Below, in pieces: positions 1 to 11,000 of a stretch of 64,000 bases of DNA; within the stretch, counting starts at the first letter, position 1, and each line of letters opens with the position of its first letter. Source of the stretch: Labyrinthula sp. Ha (Eukaryota; Sar; Bigyra; Labyrinthulida; Labyrinthulaceae); contig JAALGZ010000007.1 in NCBI GenBank assembly GCA_015227615.1, positions 1,116,001 through 1,180,000 of the forward strand. The letters run 5' to 3'. The position numbers and the translations under genes are program-made. A model generated the notes under the pieces. It did no database searches, was not told the DNA's origin, and worked only from the letters and a program-made list of their open reading frames with translations.

Positions 1-1651
1 CACATACATAACTTATTTTTCTCAGTTTTCTATGGGAGTTCGTTACTGCTTTGGACTTAAAGTTGTAATTTCTCATGCTCAACTGCTCTCAACAATAATG
101 TTAGGATCAAATACAGTTATCTGAAACTCTAGCCATTCTTTAAATCAATACACATATAAAATCTTTTACACCCGTTTCTCTCCTAAAGTGACCCGTTGCT
201 TTGTGATAAATATGTTGTGACATAAATTTAGGTTTAGAAAAAATATTATGTTATATACAATCTACGTACAAATGGTTTTAATGAACTCATTGCAAAAATT
301 TTAAAGTTTTCCCCACTAATCAGCTTTCCAAAAAATCTGAGGTAAGTGTTTTAAAGCTTGGGCCTTTCATTATCAGAGCATTAAATCACAAGGGTTCAAC
401 TATACTGTTCTGTTGATAACAGTGTTTGAAACCGGCAGGAAATATTGAAAATACGGAAAAAAGTTATAAGTTATGTACAATTAGCAAAAGAAAACTGTTA
501 ACATATTCTTATCATCTTCGTTTTTTTGAGTTTACAGTTCTCCAGTTTTGGAATAACTTTGAATATAGAACATATTGAACCGTAGTTTTGTAACAAGAAA
601 AAAAGTCCTTTTTTTTCCTCCTCTGAAGTAGAGATATATTAAAATCTAAATAAAGAACGGTACTTTATCCATTTTCATGGACTAAAACAAAAATTTGGAG
701 TGCAAACTGAGTGTTATGCTTAAAATTTTGTGAACTGAGTCAATCAAGTCTTTTCTTCCTTTCATCGTTTGAAAAACGATTCTGTTATAATAAGAGTAAA
801 GCATTAGTTAATTCATTTCTCCTTAAGTTAAACACTTAACGTATTGTTACCTTTATTTTTGCTTAATTATGTATCTTTCTGAGTTCTAAGAGAGAATCTC
901 TTCCGAAGAATGTTTTTTTTTGAATTTTATAATAGTATTCAGGGATACTTAAACGAACGGCATCCAACAGTGTACTCAAAATCATAACCACTAACCCCGA
1001 GATATTTAAACTCGTGAATAATTTTTTTTGAGTCATATCTCATTCTGCTGTTTTGTCACAGTTTCAACAGCAAAACGCTGCTCAATCTTCTTGCCTCCAC
1101 GACTTTCTTTGCGCAACAGTCCTTACTCAATAATAGAGTACTTAGCCTAAATTAACCTCAGCAAGAAAACTTCGCCTTTAACACCAGCTATGTTCCATTT
1201 GGCTTTGGTTAAAAACATATGTTTCTGATTCTGGTGCTACGTATAGTAGAAGTGAAGAGATGCAGCATTATGATACTTTCACCATTTTTAGTACTCCATG
1301 GGGTACTCGTCCAGAATGTTCTTGCTCAACAATTGCAAATAGGCACTTCTACACAGAAATAAAGCATCAACCTTTTAAGTACCCTCTACCCGTTATTTTC
1401 TTCGCAGGAAAAGATCCTCTGTGATATTTACTTACACCTACAATGCGCTCATTGGTATTGAAAGAAACATGAGGGGCGAATTATGCAACACAAAAAATCT
1501 CGGCAACAAATATTATGTACGCAAAAAACAAAACAAAGGGAGCCGAAATAGTCCGTGATACCAAATTGCTTTTATTGACAGTTATCTGTACAGTACTCAT
1601 ATGACCTGCAATACAATGTAGCCAGGAACGAAACGACCGTGAGCCCTAGAA
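1..1651. other. gene-poor stretch at window start
   Basis: No open frame with a start codon and protein-like composition is visible on either strand. The DNA is A+T-rich with short homopolymer runs and no clear repeat structure. The last 150 bases or so lie just downstream of the thioredoxin-fold gene on the minus strand and may hold its 3' UTR. Confidence 0.6.
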
Positions 1652-2485
1652 TCAAAGTCCAAAGGCGTTCTTCATAACATGAACAAAGTTATATCCTTGA
1701 TTTCCTTGTATCCAATAATCGTAGGCTTTTTTGCCAGAATACTTCAAGCCTAGGTTACCATCTGTAGTAACAATCTGTGCATCTTTAACAACCACTAACA
1801 TTTCCTCCTTTCTTCTGTGGAATCTAGACTCTAGGCCAAACTGCTCTGCCAAGCTAATCCTAGTTAAATTATCTTTAAATTTAAAGGCTGAAAACTTCTC
1901 ATAAGTTAACCTGTCAATCATTTTGTTGTATCCCTGTTCTGCAGAATCCAAAGACAAGATAACCAGTTCAACCCGAGCGCTTTCGTCTGAACGCAAAATC
2001 TCTTTCAAAGAGTCTTGTTGATTTAAAGGAAGGGGTTTCGATTCGGATGATGTTAATAATACTAAAATAAGTTTGTTGTTGAGAGTTGACATATCAACCC
2101 TTTCGCCCACATTGCGAGAGGAACGATTATACTTTTCTAGAGAAGTTGTTCCAAAGAAAAACACATTATTATTTCTAATAGTTTGGTCTTTAGTTTCAGG
2201 AGTTTCTGCAAATACAAAATTTATATTCTGCTGTGCCGTTGAGTTTTGTGTATGGTACGTTTCAATAAAAGTGTTTGTACGATGTCGTCCTGCATGAGTT
2301 TGGGCTTGAAAGGAAGGGTCTGAAAGTTGACTTGGAGAGGTAATCATCGAGTCCGAGACTGAAGTACTAAAGGATAGATTGTTTCTTTCAGTTATGGTAT
2401 TATTTTCAACGTTCACGGTGTCCTTTCGTTCAACTGCAGATGTTGTTTTATTTTCTTCAATAGTTGCGTTTTCACTATTCTCCAT
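1652..2485 (-). CDS. cysteine-free thioredoxin-fold (nucleoredoxin-like) protein
   Basis: A 277-aa intronless frame with a true ATG. Residues 1-105 are rich in Ser, Thr, Asn and Glu and look disordered. Residues about 125-270 follow the nucleoredoxin/tryparedoxin plan: a strand (KLILVLLTSS), a second strand (VELVILSLDS), a phenylalanine-rich loop, the LAEQFGL helix, and a strand-turn-strand ending in IVTTDGN, which matches the family's 'V.T.DGR' turn. The usual WCPPC redox site should follow the first strand but is replaced by SSESKPLPL. I find no cysteine anywhere in the protein, so a disulfide reductase activity is not possible. A structural, chaperone-like or scaffold role is inference. 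The fold assignment rests on pattern, not on a search. No gene neighbour lies within 3 kb on the right. Confidence 0.7.
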   Translation of the reverse strand: MENSENATIEENKTTSAVERKDTVNVENNTITERNNLSFSTSVSDSMITSPSQLSDPSFQAQTHAGRHRTNTFIETYHTQNSTAQQNINFVFAETPETKDQTIRNNNVFFFGTTSLEKYNRSSRNVGERVDMSTLNNKLILVLLTSSESKPLPLNQQDSLKEILRSDESARVELVILSLDSAEQGYNKMIDRLTYEKFSAFKFKDNLTRISLAEQFGLESRFHRRKEEMLVVVKDAQIVTTDGNLGLKYSGKKAYDYWIQGNQGYNFVHVMKNAFGL

Positions 2486-5400
2486 TTCTTCTGCTTTTTA
2501 ATTGGTTAAAATCTTATTTAATGGATATGATTGGATGTATTTTTTTGTAATTTTCTTCGGTCATTATAGCAGACCAATAATCACCGCTTTTCCCTATTCT
2601 TTAGGATACAACCTTGTTTTTGTGTAGTTGGTTAATATATGACTCGATTCATGGCTCATTGCAGGACGAATATCCCTTTGTTTTATAATTCTTTGTAGGT
2701 ATATTGATTCATACTCAATTATTGCAAAGTATTCCAATTCTTAACTCATCGGGAAAGTTTTGTGTTTTCAAATAAAGCTCGAAGGAAAGTTAAAATTTCT
2801 TGGGCATTCAAAATGCAAAGAAAAGGAATATCAGAGCATTTGATATCAGTAACTTAAAACTATAGAGGCTAAGTTCAACCTTCGTAATGGCTCAGCGAAA
2901 AAAAAAGCTTCCTAGGCCAACGTTGAAAATCGATCAATGAATGCTAGATCTGCAGAGTTGAATCTACAGCAAAACAAGCAAACTATATTAACCTTCGTAA
3001 AAGCTCACGTAAAACTAATGTTACTGGATCAACTCTCAAGAACAATCATAAGCCTAAAAAGTAAGTAAAGAACTAGTTATTCAAACTGTTCGATATAAAA
3101 ACTAGTCACGAATTGACTCACAACAATTAGAAAACGATATATTCTTAGGTTTATTACTCTATTCACATATTCCATGGCACATGACTAATCAGTACCCTTC
3201 AAATATATGTTCCAAAGCAACTAACGGGGCAACAACCCGAACTTATATTTCAATTTAGGGGTAGTTTTATAGACTTCTCATTAACAAGTCTCAGGCTAAA
3301 TTTCTATTACTGGAGTATATATGTAGTAAATTCAGTTCTTGACATAATTTTAAAACTCAAGAAGTGATGACCGTTCGTTACGGACCAAGTTGGCTTTTTT
3401 CTCCCATAAATGAAATTCTTCTAGAACACTCGCTAAAGTATATATACCAGCTCTCATAAATTCGTTTTCTGTTTCGAAACATTACACGTCAAGAAATGAT
3501 TTGACTTGTTTCCTGCTTGGTAATGTGCAAGTCCTAAGAAAGAGCATTTAGCGTGTTGAAACACTTAGCTGGTACATATTGTATAGCAAGGCCGCAATTA
3601 CCGCTCGTACTAACATAGTTTGCCCTGGCCACGATGAGGAATAGATTAATAGTTTTGTAGCAAGGATTCTTCCGTGCAGCTGTCAGTTCAAGGGGGAAGT
3701 ATCATGCAGGAGTCTCAAAGAGGAACTTCCCTTCAGCTTTTATTTTTAATACATAAATTTAGCACGATATTCTGAGATACCAGCAGTAAAAACCCACACT
3801 CTATATGTTGAAGGACTAGTACCAGGCTATTCAAGATATCTGCTTTCTTTCTTTGTGTCTTTCATGTATGGGTAAAATAATAGCCTTATAATTCCTAAAT
3901 AAAGTTCTTGTTCTGATGGATCTACTTACTGCTGAAAGCTGTCTCATGTTGTAGGCAAGATTAATGTCTGAAAATGTGCTTCATTTTCTTCAATTTTTGT
4001 TTTACTCCATCATAGCTCTATTTATGGAGAAAAAAATATTGTTAAACCCCAAGAAGACACAGCTTAAAGACTATGAACCCAAGAAAGTACATCCCAAGAA
4101 CATCTTTTCTTAGTCACATTTTACTCATTTAAAGTAAAACTACTTATTTGCACTTCTTGTAGCCAAATTTTATCTTTTTTTGACGTCTAAGGTATTCATA
4201 ACAAAATCCTGCAACCGTGGGAGCTCAAGTTTTAATTCCAATCTAATTTAAATCTGTGTCAATTTGAACCTTATTTTTCATTTTTAGGGTCTGACCAAGA
4301 AAAAAAGTTGTAGTTGCTTGTGTCATCATACGCGCGGGATTTTGAAAATTGCATGAATAACATGCATGAGTTAGTAAGAAAAGGTTCTAATGGATAATTC
4401 TGATAGCGCGGTCTACGCCTCGAGCCATAATGGAAAGCATCTATGTGCTGCTTTCGCCGTTTTCAAATTGCCTTCTCATGACACATTTAGATGATCCTAC
4501 CATTAACTAAAGAGAATTGCATCAATATTCAAATAAGTTATTCCTCCATTTATAAGTAACATACTCAATCCAAGAGTATTCAATTGGGGACCTTTAATAG
4601 TATCATGTGGTGACTTTAACAGCTTACATAGTGTACGTACCCAACAAAGCAACTTACCCGTTGTTACTGGTCATGGTGCTATTTCTACGTGTAGAGTTCA
4701 CTGCAACCCGGGCATTGATTCCCTCAGGATTATAACCATGAACTCGACTTCTTAGTCTGGTATATTTCAGAAAATTCTTTTTTACAACACTGTTAGAGAC
4801 AATAATTTTAAGGCCATATTTTCTTCAGCTCTTCTAGTATGACGCTCTCACCTTATAATTGCTGGTCATATCTTTCTTGGCATTCTTGGTTTAAAAGTAA
4901 GGGATGGTTAAACGCAAGGGTACGCCTTAAAATCAAATTGACAGACGTTATAGAGTTTTATGAAGAACGTTCAGGTTCAAGACTTTCTTCTGACATCTTA
5001 ATATTTCCTAAATTAATGACGAGTCCTCTCTAAAGTCCAAACGCAAGAAACAACTTTTTCCTGTTTAGGCTGATGGCATTTGGTCAACAGGCTTAAGTAT
5101 GGTTCTCACTTGGTCGGAATATGTAACGAGTAAACCAGGAATTTATGGAAGACTAAGTAAACATTATTGTGAGAAAGCGCTTAAAATTTGCTGCTTCAAC
5201 ATGAAGATCCTTGGCACGTAGTATAAATGTAACAACATGGAAACTTCAGTTGACTGTGTAGGCGAAGTGATAATTAAAGGTATCTGTAATGTGTTCTCAG
5301 TCCTCAAAGAGGTAGTAGGTCCTTATATTAAAAGCCTAAATCAAACTCGAGCTAACATCAAAACACAGCCAGAAAAACGTGCAATTTATGTCAACTCACT

Positions 5401-5628
5401 CTAAGCACAAAAAAAAAATTCAAGGCTTCTTTAGCAACTTGTGATATCCTCAAAATACCCATATATCTCAACATAAAACATATTTAATGTTAAGATCTGC
5501 TACAAAAATGCTACTCTTTGCACATGTCAATCATACTTTGATGTTTCTAAATTTCAGTACAACTTAGCACATATATCTAATAATTTAATGCCGTTGTTAA
5601 TTTTATGCTAGTTATTAATAATAAAAGG

Positions 5629-5660
<32 letters not shown>

Positions 5661-5901
5661 TATTATTTTATACGAAGAATAGAATAATAACTAGTTCATA
5701 GCAAGTTAAAGATGTAATTTTGTTTGCAATGGAATACGTATAAGTTTTGTCTCTTGTCTTAGTTTCCTAAACAATAATGGAAATATAAATATTGGTACTT
5801 GTACTGGAAATAGAACAAAAATTACCAAAAACCGGGATCGAATACAGCAATTCTTTGAAAACAATACAAACTCACATTATAAAGCATACAAACTAAGAAA
5901 C
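2486..5901. other. gene desert, 3.4 kb
   Basis: No supported gene. Open frames here are short; the one at 4839-5033 (64 codons, plus strand) has no recognisable features and is within chance expectation for this base composition. The stretch contains a (TA)15 microsatellite at 5630-5659 and, just after it, a 9-bp inverted repeat (TATTCTATT / AATAGAATA). Confidence 0.55.
5630..5659. repeat. (TA)n microsatellite
   Basis: About 15 uninterrupted TA units, 240 bp upstream of the lipocalin start codon. Confidence 0.95.
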
Positions 5902-6480
5902 ATGGGAAACAAACCTCTTAATGCATATCCTCACGCAATAAATGTAGATAATTTTGTTGGTGATTGGTATGTGGTTGCCTTGAAACCAACTGCTCTTGAA
6001 AAAAGTGCTTTCAACCCTATGGAATCTTACACAAAGGGTGAAACTGGATCAAAGAATTGTTTAGATGTATTGTTTACATACAATAAGGGGGCTTTGGATG
6101 GACCTGCAAAGTCGTTTCCTCAAAAGCTTTACCCTAGTAATACTGATGGCAACTGGAAGTTACAGCCTTTAAAAGCTGTACCGTTCAAGCTAAACTACGT
6201 GATTATCGATATCGGTGGCACATATTCGAAAACGGAGAAAAACCCGTAGATTCACTCTTTTTTGTTATATATTAGTGATGGTACAGTTCAAGTAAAAGAT
6301 TACTACAAGTATGTTATTGTAGGACATCCATCTCGTTCAAACTTCTGGATTCTATGCCGAGTTCCAGACCCACCTCAAAAATTGATTACTGATTGTCTTA
6401 TTACTTTGCAACAAGCTGGATTTGATACAATGAAAACTATGTATCCTGAACACAAAGCAAAGCAGACAGATGATATTTAA
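5902..6480 (+). CDS. lipocalin (Blc / temperature-induced lipocalin type), 2 exons
   Basis: Binds small hydrophobic ligands in the lipocalin family; the cellular ligand is unknown. Exons 5902-6245 and 6276-6480 join across a 30-nt intron (GTAGAT...TTAG) that holds the in-frame TAG ending the first open frame. The product is 182 aa. The N-terminal GxW motif is present as FVGDWYVVAL (about residues 18-27). The C-terminal half has the bacterial/plant lipocalin signature, YKYVIVGHPSRSNFWILCR, then a helix ending GFDTMKTMYPE, which matches the family's 'GYDxSKL' end. There is no signal peptide, as in plant temperature-induced lipocalins, so a cytosolic or membrane-associated location is likely. 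Between the conserved YVIID and YKYVIVG strands lies a polar insertion of roughly 20 residues, longer than usual, and the intron falls inside it. The 158-aa hypothetical follows on the same strand after 62 bp. Confidence 0.85.
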
Positions 6481-6542
6481 CTAACCGTTTAGTTACAATG
6501 CTGTAATGATTTATAGCCGTTAGTAATTTTGAGAATTTTGAA

Positions 6543-7019
6543 ATGAGTGTCTTGCTCACTGAATATGTGAGAGGAAGAAAAGGGTTTGCAGAAAAAATAG
6601 GGAATCAAGCGTTGAATAATATGTGTGATCTTCAAATTAAGATACTAAAGGTTATGTGCTCTGAGGATACTGAAAGGGGTACGAAGGGTCATATACTTCG
6701 ACTAGTCTCTCTCATTATCAAGTACAAGAATGATTACTTCTTTTCAAGGAATTGGGATTTTGATGCAGTCGAAGAGTTTATTGCATACTTTGTCCGAGTA
6801 AAAAGTTCCTTCGAGATTCATGACACCTGGAGAAAGGATCTTAATTTGAACAGATTACATAAAATAGAAGCCATGTATAAAAAAGCAAAAGATGAAGGCT
6901 GTTTCAAACGATACAAACAGCTGTCCACAATTTGTTTAAACGCAGCTGAAAGTAAGAACTCACCTTTTCAACTACTGCTAACATATGCTGAATGCTATCT
7001 CTTTGTTCACTTATCCTAG
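6543..7019 (+). CDS. hypothetical protein, 158 aa
   Basis: Unrecognised. An ATG-initiated frame of 158 codons rich in Lys, Glu, Tyr and amphipathic segments, predicted mostly helical, without signal peptide or membrane span. Reasons to accept it: a stop-free run of this length is unlikely by chance at this A+T content; an AACGGT-type motif lies about 55 bp upstream (6484-6489, reverse orientation), as at several other starts in the window; and the frame ends exactly against the neighbouring gene. Its TAG (7017-7019) overlaps the TAG of the minus-strand gene by two bases, the tetranucleotide CTAG serving both strands. A GTAAGA near codon 139 could be a splice donor altering the C-terminus, but no acceptor of usual spacing is seen. 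It is the only gene in the window on the same strand as its island neighbour. Confidence 0.55.
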   Translation: MSVLLTEYVRGRKGFAEKIGNQALNNMCDLQIKILKVMCSEDTERGTKGHILRLVSLIIKYKNDYFFSRNWDFDAVEEFIAYFVRVKSSFEIHDTWRKDLNLNRLHKIEAMYKKAKDEGCFKRYKQLSTICLNAAESKNSPFQLLLTYAECYLFVHLS

Positions 7020-8068
7020 TGTCTGATTCTCATCTGGAGTTGGTCTAGAGCCTTGAACCTTTCTTTTTTCCTCAACTCGCTTTCAAGTTGAAGTTTTTGA
7101 AAGTCATCTTCATCTTCCTCATTTTCTTCTTCTAGTAACTTTCTTCTCCTCTCTTCATCCTTTATACTCTTTTCTACTTGTTTAAAATTTGAACCATGCA
7201 ATTTTTCCCAGTTTTCAACATCATTTTCCTGAGTTTCAACATCCTCAGAAATAAATTCTCCTAAACTTTCAATATTTTGGATTAACTCATATTTTTGTGT
7301 AATATCGTCGGAAGCTTTTTGCATCTCCTTTTCATATAAGTCTTTAAGCTCAGTTAAATCCACTTGATACTTCTTAACTTTGACTAACTTTTCGTGCAAC
7401 ATACTATCCTTCCATTCAGATTTTGATTTCTGTTCATTTCGTTTCTTTCGATGTTTCAAAATAATTTCTAAGCTTTTTTCTAAGTCGTGAAGCTTGTTTG
7501 AGATTGCAAAGTCCATAGGATTGGTCGAACTTTCTTTTTCAATATATTTCAAAGTTTCTTTATATTCTTTTCTCAGCAAAGAAGATTTTTTTGGAGAGAA
7601 TCCAACTTGAAATTTAGTCTCAAAAAAATTTAAGCATTTTTCAAGTTCTAAGAACAAAATAAGAAGCAAAAAGATACCTGACAGGGAAAAATTTTCTGCG
7701 GTGATATTATCCAAGGTCCTCAGATTATCTTCATAAGTGTCTTCAAGATCCGAAAGAGATTTATTATAAGGCTTAAGAAATTTATTAATAGTGATCTTGT
7801 TGAAATAAGATTTGACATACCAGGAGTGAAAAACGCTGATCAATTTCTCGTGCTCAAAATGCTGCAAACAAAGAGACAAACTGATCTTAAATTGTTCCAG
7901 TTGTGTGCTAAGAAGAGTTGAAGGAGAGTTTTTGGAAAGGATATCAAATACGTGATCAATAAGTTTTATTAAAAGGAACCTCTTTTCGTTATTGTCTTCA
8001 CTGAGGAAATATTCCTGCCAATCGTTGATAATTATTTCAAGTTGATCTAAAAACTGAGGAAAAATCAT
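7016..8068 (-). CDS. hypothetical coiled-coil protein, 340 aa, 2 exons
   Basis: Unrecognised. Exons (minus) 8068-7678 and 7647-7016. The open frame runs through without a stop, but a 30-nt segment at 7648-7677 (GTATCT...CTTAG, T-rich) has the size and ends of the window's proven introns. If translated it would insert ten hydrophobic residues (GIFLLLILFL) into a charged helical region; removing it gives SLSELEKCLNFF, so I call it an intron. The N-terminal 120 residues are mixed helical. The rest is heptad-like and strongly charged, ending in an acidic stretch (EEENEEDEDD) and a basic tail. This suggests a structural or scaffolding coiled coil. No family could be named. The stop codon overlaps that of the plus-strand 158-aa gene. 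Confidence 0.75.
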   Translation of the reverse strand: MIFPQFLDQLEIIINDWQEYFLSEDNNEKRFLLIKLIDHVFDILSKNSPSTLLSTQLEQFKISLSLCLQHFEHEKLISVFHSWYVKSYFNKITINKFLKPYNKSLSDLEDTYEDNLRTLDNITAENFSLSGIFLLLILFLELEKCLNFFETKFQVGFSPKKSSLLRKEYKETLKYIEKESSTNPMDFAISNKLHDLEKSLEIILKHRKKRNEQKSKSEWKDSMLHEKLVKVKKYQVDLTELKDLYEKEMQKASDDITQKYELIQNIESLGEFISEDVETQENDVENWEKLHGSNFKQVEKSIKDEERRRKLLEEENEEDEDDFQKLQLESELRKKERFKALDQLQMRIRH

Positions 8069-11000
8069 AACTAACTTATCTTAGAGCATTCATACATAAA
8101 GTTAGCGATCCTTTCAAGCGCACTTTCTGAAATGTAGACGAGCTGCGTTCGAAATTGCGAACGAAAATCTGGTTTATTCATTTTATTTAAGCTTTAACCT
8201 TATGAAGTATATAGTAATGCCATATTCTACAATGAGAGCTAATATATACGAAAAGGACTATTTGGGTTGCTTGCCCGTGAAAAAAAAGGAATAAGTGTAA
8301 AGAATCCCTTATTGGACAAGAACAACCAAACTTCACAATTTCTTTTAAAAATTTTGATCCTTTGGGTAATATACTTACATATTTGACTGTCTACCCAGGA
8401 CAATTGCATCCTATTGAACTATCTCCACGGTATACATACACAATAATTTTAACCTACAGGAGCAGCCTCATAGCCTTACATTTAATTCTTGATAAAAAAA
8501 GTTATTAGTGGAAAAAAACAAGAAAATCATATAAATTCTTCATACACTAAAACACTATGCAGATAATGTTGCGACAAGTCTTTACAAACTCGATCGTTTG
8601 AATAAAATTCTATTTTCTTGTATCTTGTAATATACGTTATCAAACTACTTTAAATAAAGGCATTCCGATATATTTTCTTAGTTAATTTATTTTTATCTTG
8701 AAAACACATATCTTCGGAAAATCGAACATAAAAAAAACTCAAATTCTACTTGAAATATCTGTGACCTGCGTTCAAAGAGTGTGTACAAAGACCTTTGCAT
8801 TTTTCGGTTGGACTAAACTGTTATATACTCTTCTAATGGGAGGTTTTACTATGCATAATAAGCTGTTGAAGATCAAAGCAGTATTAATAGTATTTTCTTA
8901 AATCAGTAAACCGGAATCAAAGCTAACGTAGCCTCTATAGAAAATAAATTGTTCAACAGCTGATTTCAGAACCCTTATTAAGCACCATGTTTGGTAGATG
9001 TAGGTAGATTATTTGCATGATACAGTTATGAAAAGGTAAACTTGCAAAAATCTAAATTACATTAAGATAATTCTTATTTTTTTTGGGGATTAGCATACAT
9101 TTCTTTTGATGAGAATACCACTATAACTGTTGTAGAGTTGAGGAGTTACTATTACTTGCTCAACTTATATGAGGTAGAGTTTTGTTAGCAGCACATGCTA
9201 TACTGAGCTTTAGCTCTTAAGAAACAAAAAATTTAAACATTTTGAATGGGATTCAAACTCCATCTTTACATGGAAACCAGAAAAATATTGTGAACCACCC
9301 TTGAAATTCTCAGGCTTAATAGAACTATCATTCATTATATGCTGATCTGTGTAAAGGTTCATGTTCTTCAAAAAAACTAAGAGCTAACAAAATATATTGA
9401 AATTTCTGGGAGGACTATATAGCGTCAAGTTACTTATCAATATGTGCTCTTTAAAATAAGTAGTAGGAAGAAAGATCATTGGAGTTTTTTAATATTTCTT
9501 GTTAACTAGTTGGCTTACTTCGGTAAATAATATCAACTATGCCTTCAGTTGTAGACAAAGTGATTTCAACAAAATTTTTTATTATCCATTATATTGGAGT
9601 GATGTAATTTGGATAAAATGAAAGGCAAAATATTAAGTATCTTGGCAATACTATGTCTCACTGGGAAAGGATTCAAAAGAGATTCGGTTCTCAAATTTAG
9701 TATGAAAGTAAATAGAAGAATGTTAACTAGCTGATAGGTGCATAAACTATATCGAAAAGAACACTTCATGAATCCCAAAACTAACATGTTTCTACTGGTG
9801 TTCTCTTTGAGAAAGCCACATATTCCACAAAGCCCTTAACCTTATGTATTTCCTCTGCCCTTGAGCACGATCTCCCATTCATTCATTCATTCATTCATGA
9901 GGTAGGGGTTAAAGAATAGCAACAACAGAGGGGTCATCCTCTTACAGAGATAAACTGGAGTAGAATGTATATAGATTATTGACACCATAATAATGCTTGT
10001 TGGAGCGATAGACAAAGAAGTACACATCTGAAATCTTTGAAGAATTTTATTTCAGTTGCTTGGGATCCATAACGTAGTTTTAGGTTAAAGAAATATGTTA
10101 TGATGACATCAGTAAATGTGTTTGTTACTAAAGTGAGGAGGTAAGAATTGAAGAAATGCAAATATGTTAGAAAAATCATAATGATTCGGATTTGAGCCTC
10201 ATTTATGCTTAATTTATTTGATTTTTTCGCCAAAAAGTTTTGCTTATTGCTAGATTGTAGCCTTGTCATCTGTACATCATTGCTACTCAAGAGGTTTGAT
10301 CATCGTTGATTTCTAAGCCTTTGTACCCGTATCGCTTCATTTTAATCGAATAAAAATTTATATTTGCTCTATGCAGTATTCTAGCCGATGGATAATTTAA
10401 AACCCCCTAAGCTTGTAATTTTACTCTAACCGAAGGCGTTACATAAAATTGGAGCTACAATGTACCTCCAAAACCGTCTTTGACAGATATTTTGAAGCCA
10501 ACCCCCGCAATGCATATGTTCCCACAGCTTGCTCCAAGGTCTTCCCAGAGCTAGATGTCACCTTCTAGAACTCTTTTACAATGTTTCAATGTGAAATAGA
10601 GGCTTTCAGGTATACTAATACCAAGGCTTAATACCATAATACTTAGCATAAACTCAAAACCATATGATTACTGTCAAAAACTAAAAAACCTAAAAAAATT
10701 ATAACCATTTGAGGTATCACATGAACCAATGCAATTATGAGTAAGCTCAATAGCTATTAATGAAAGTTTTTGTTGGGACTTTGGCCTTTTAAGATTTAAT
10801 ATCTTTGAGAAGTATGATGCATACATTGTGTCCATTATTACTAGGAAATTTATAGACTCATGATTAAGCATGACTCAATAAAAGGCTCCACAGTATGTTT
10901 ACATAGTCTAGTTCAACAATATCTGAAGGCTTGGATAAGACTAATCAAAACATCATAAAAAGCTAACTTCGCGAGAAAGTCCTACTTTCTCTAGTGTACT

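Noticed and set aside
3560-3680. Similarity to 36400-36560
   Set aside because: A block of about 28 bp matches at roughly 70%, but flanking blocks do not keep order, so homology is not supported.
6215-6286. A 72-nt intron in the lipocalin gene (GTGGCA...ACAG)
   Set aside because: It restores frame and gives a tidier lipocalin, but the 30-nt intron 6246-6275 also restores frame and matches the size, T-richness and TAG end of the other 16 introns.
9976-10290. 104-codon frame on the minus strand
   Set aside because: No domain, biased composition and chance-level length; no neighbouring gene or promoter signal.
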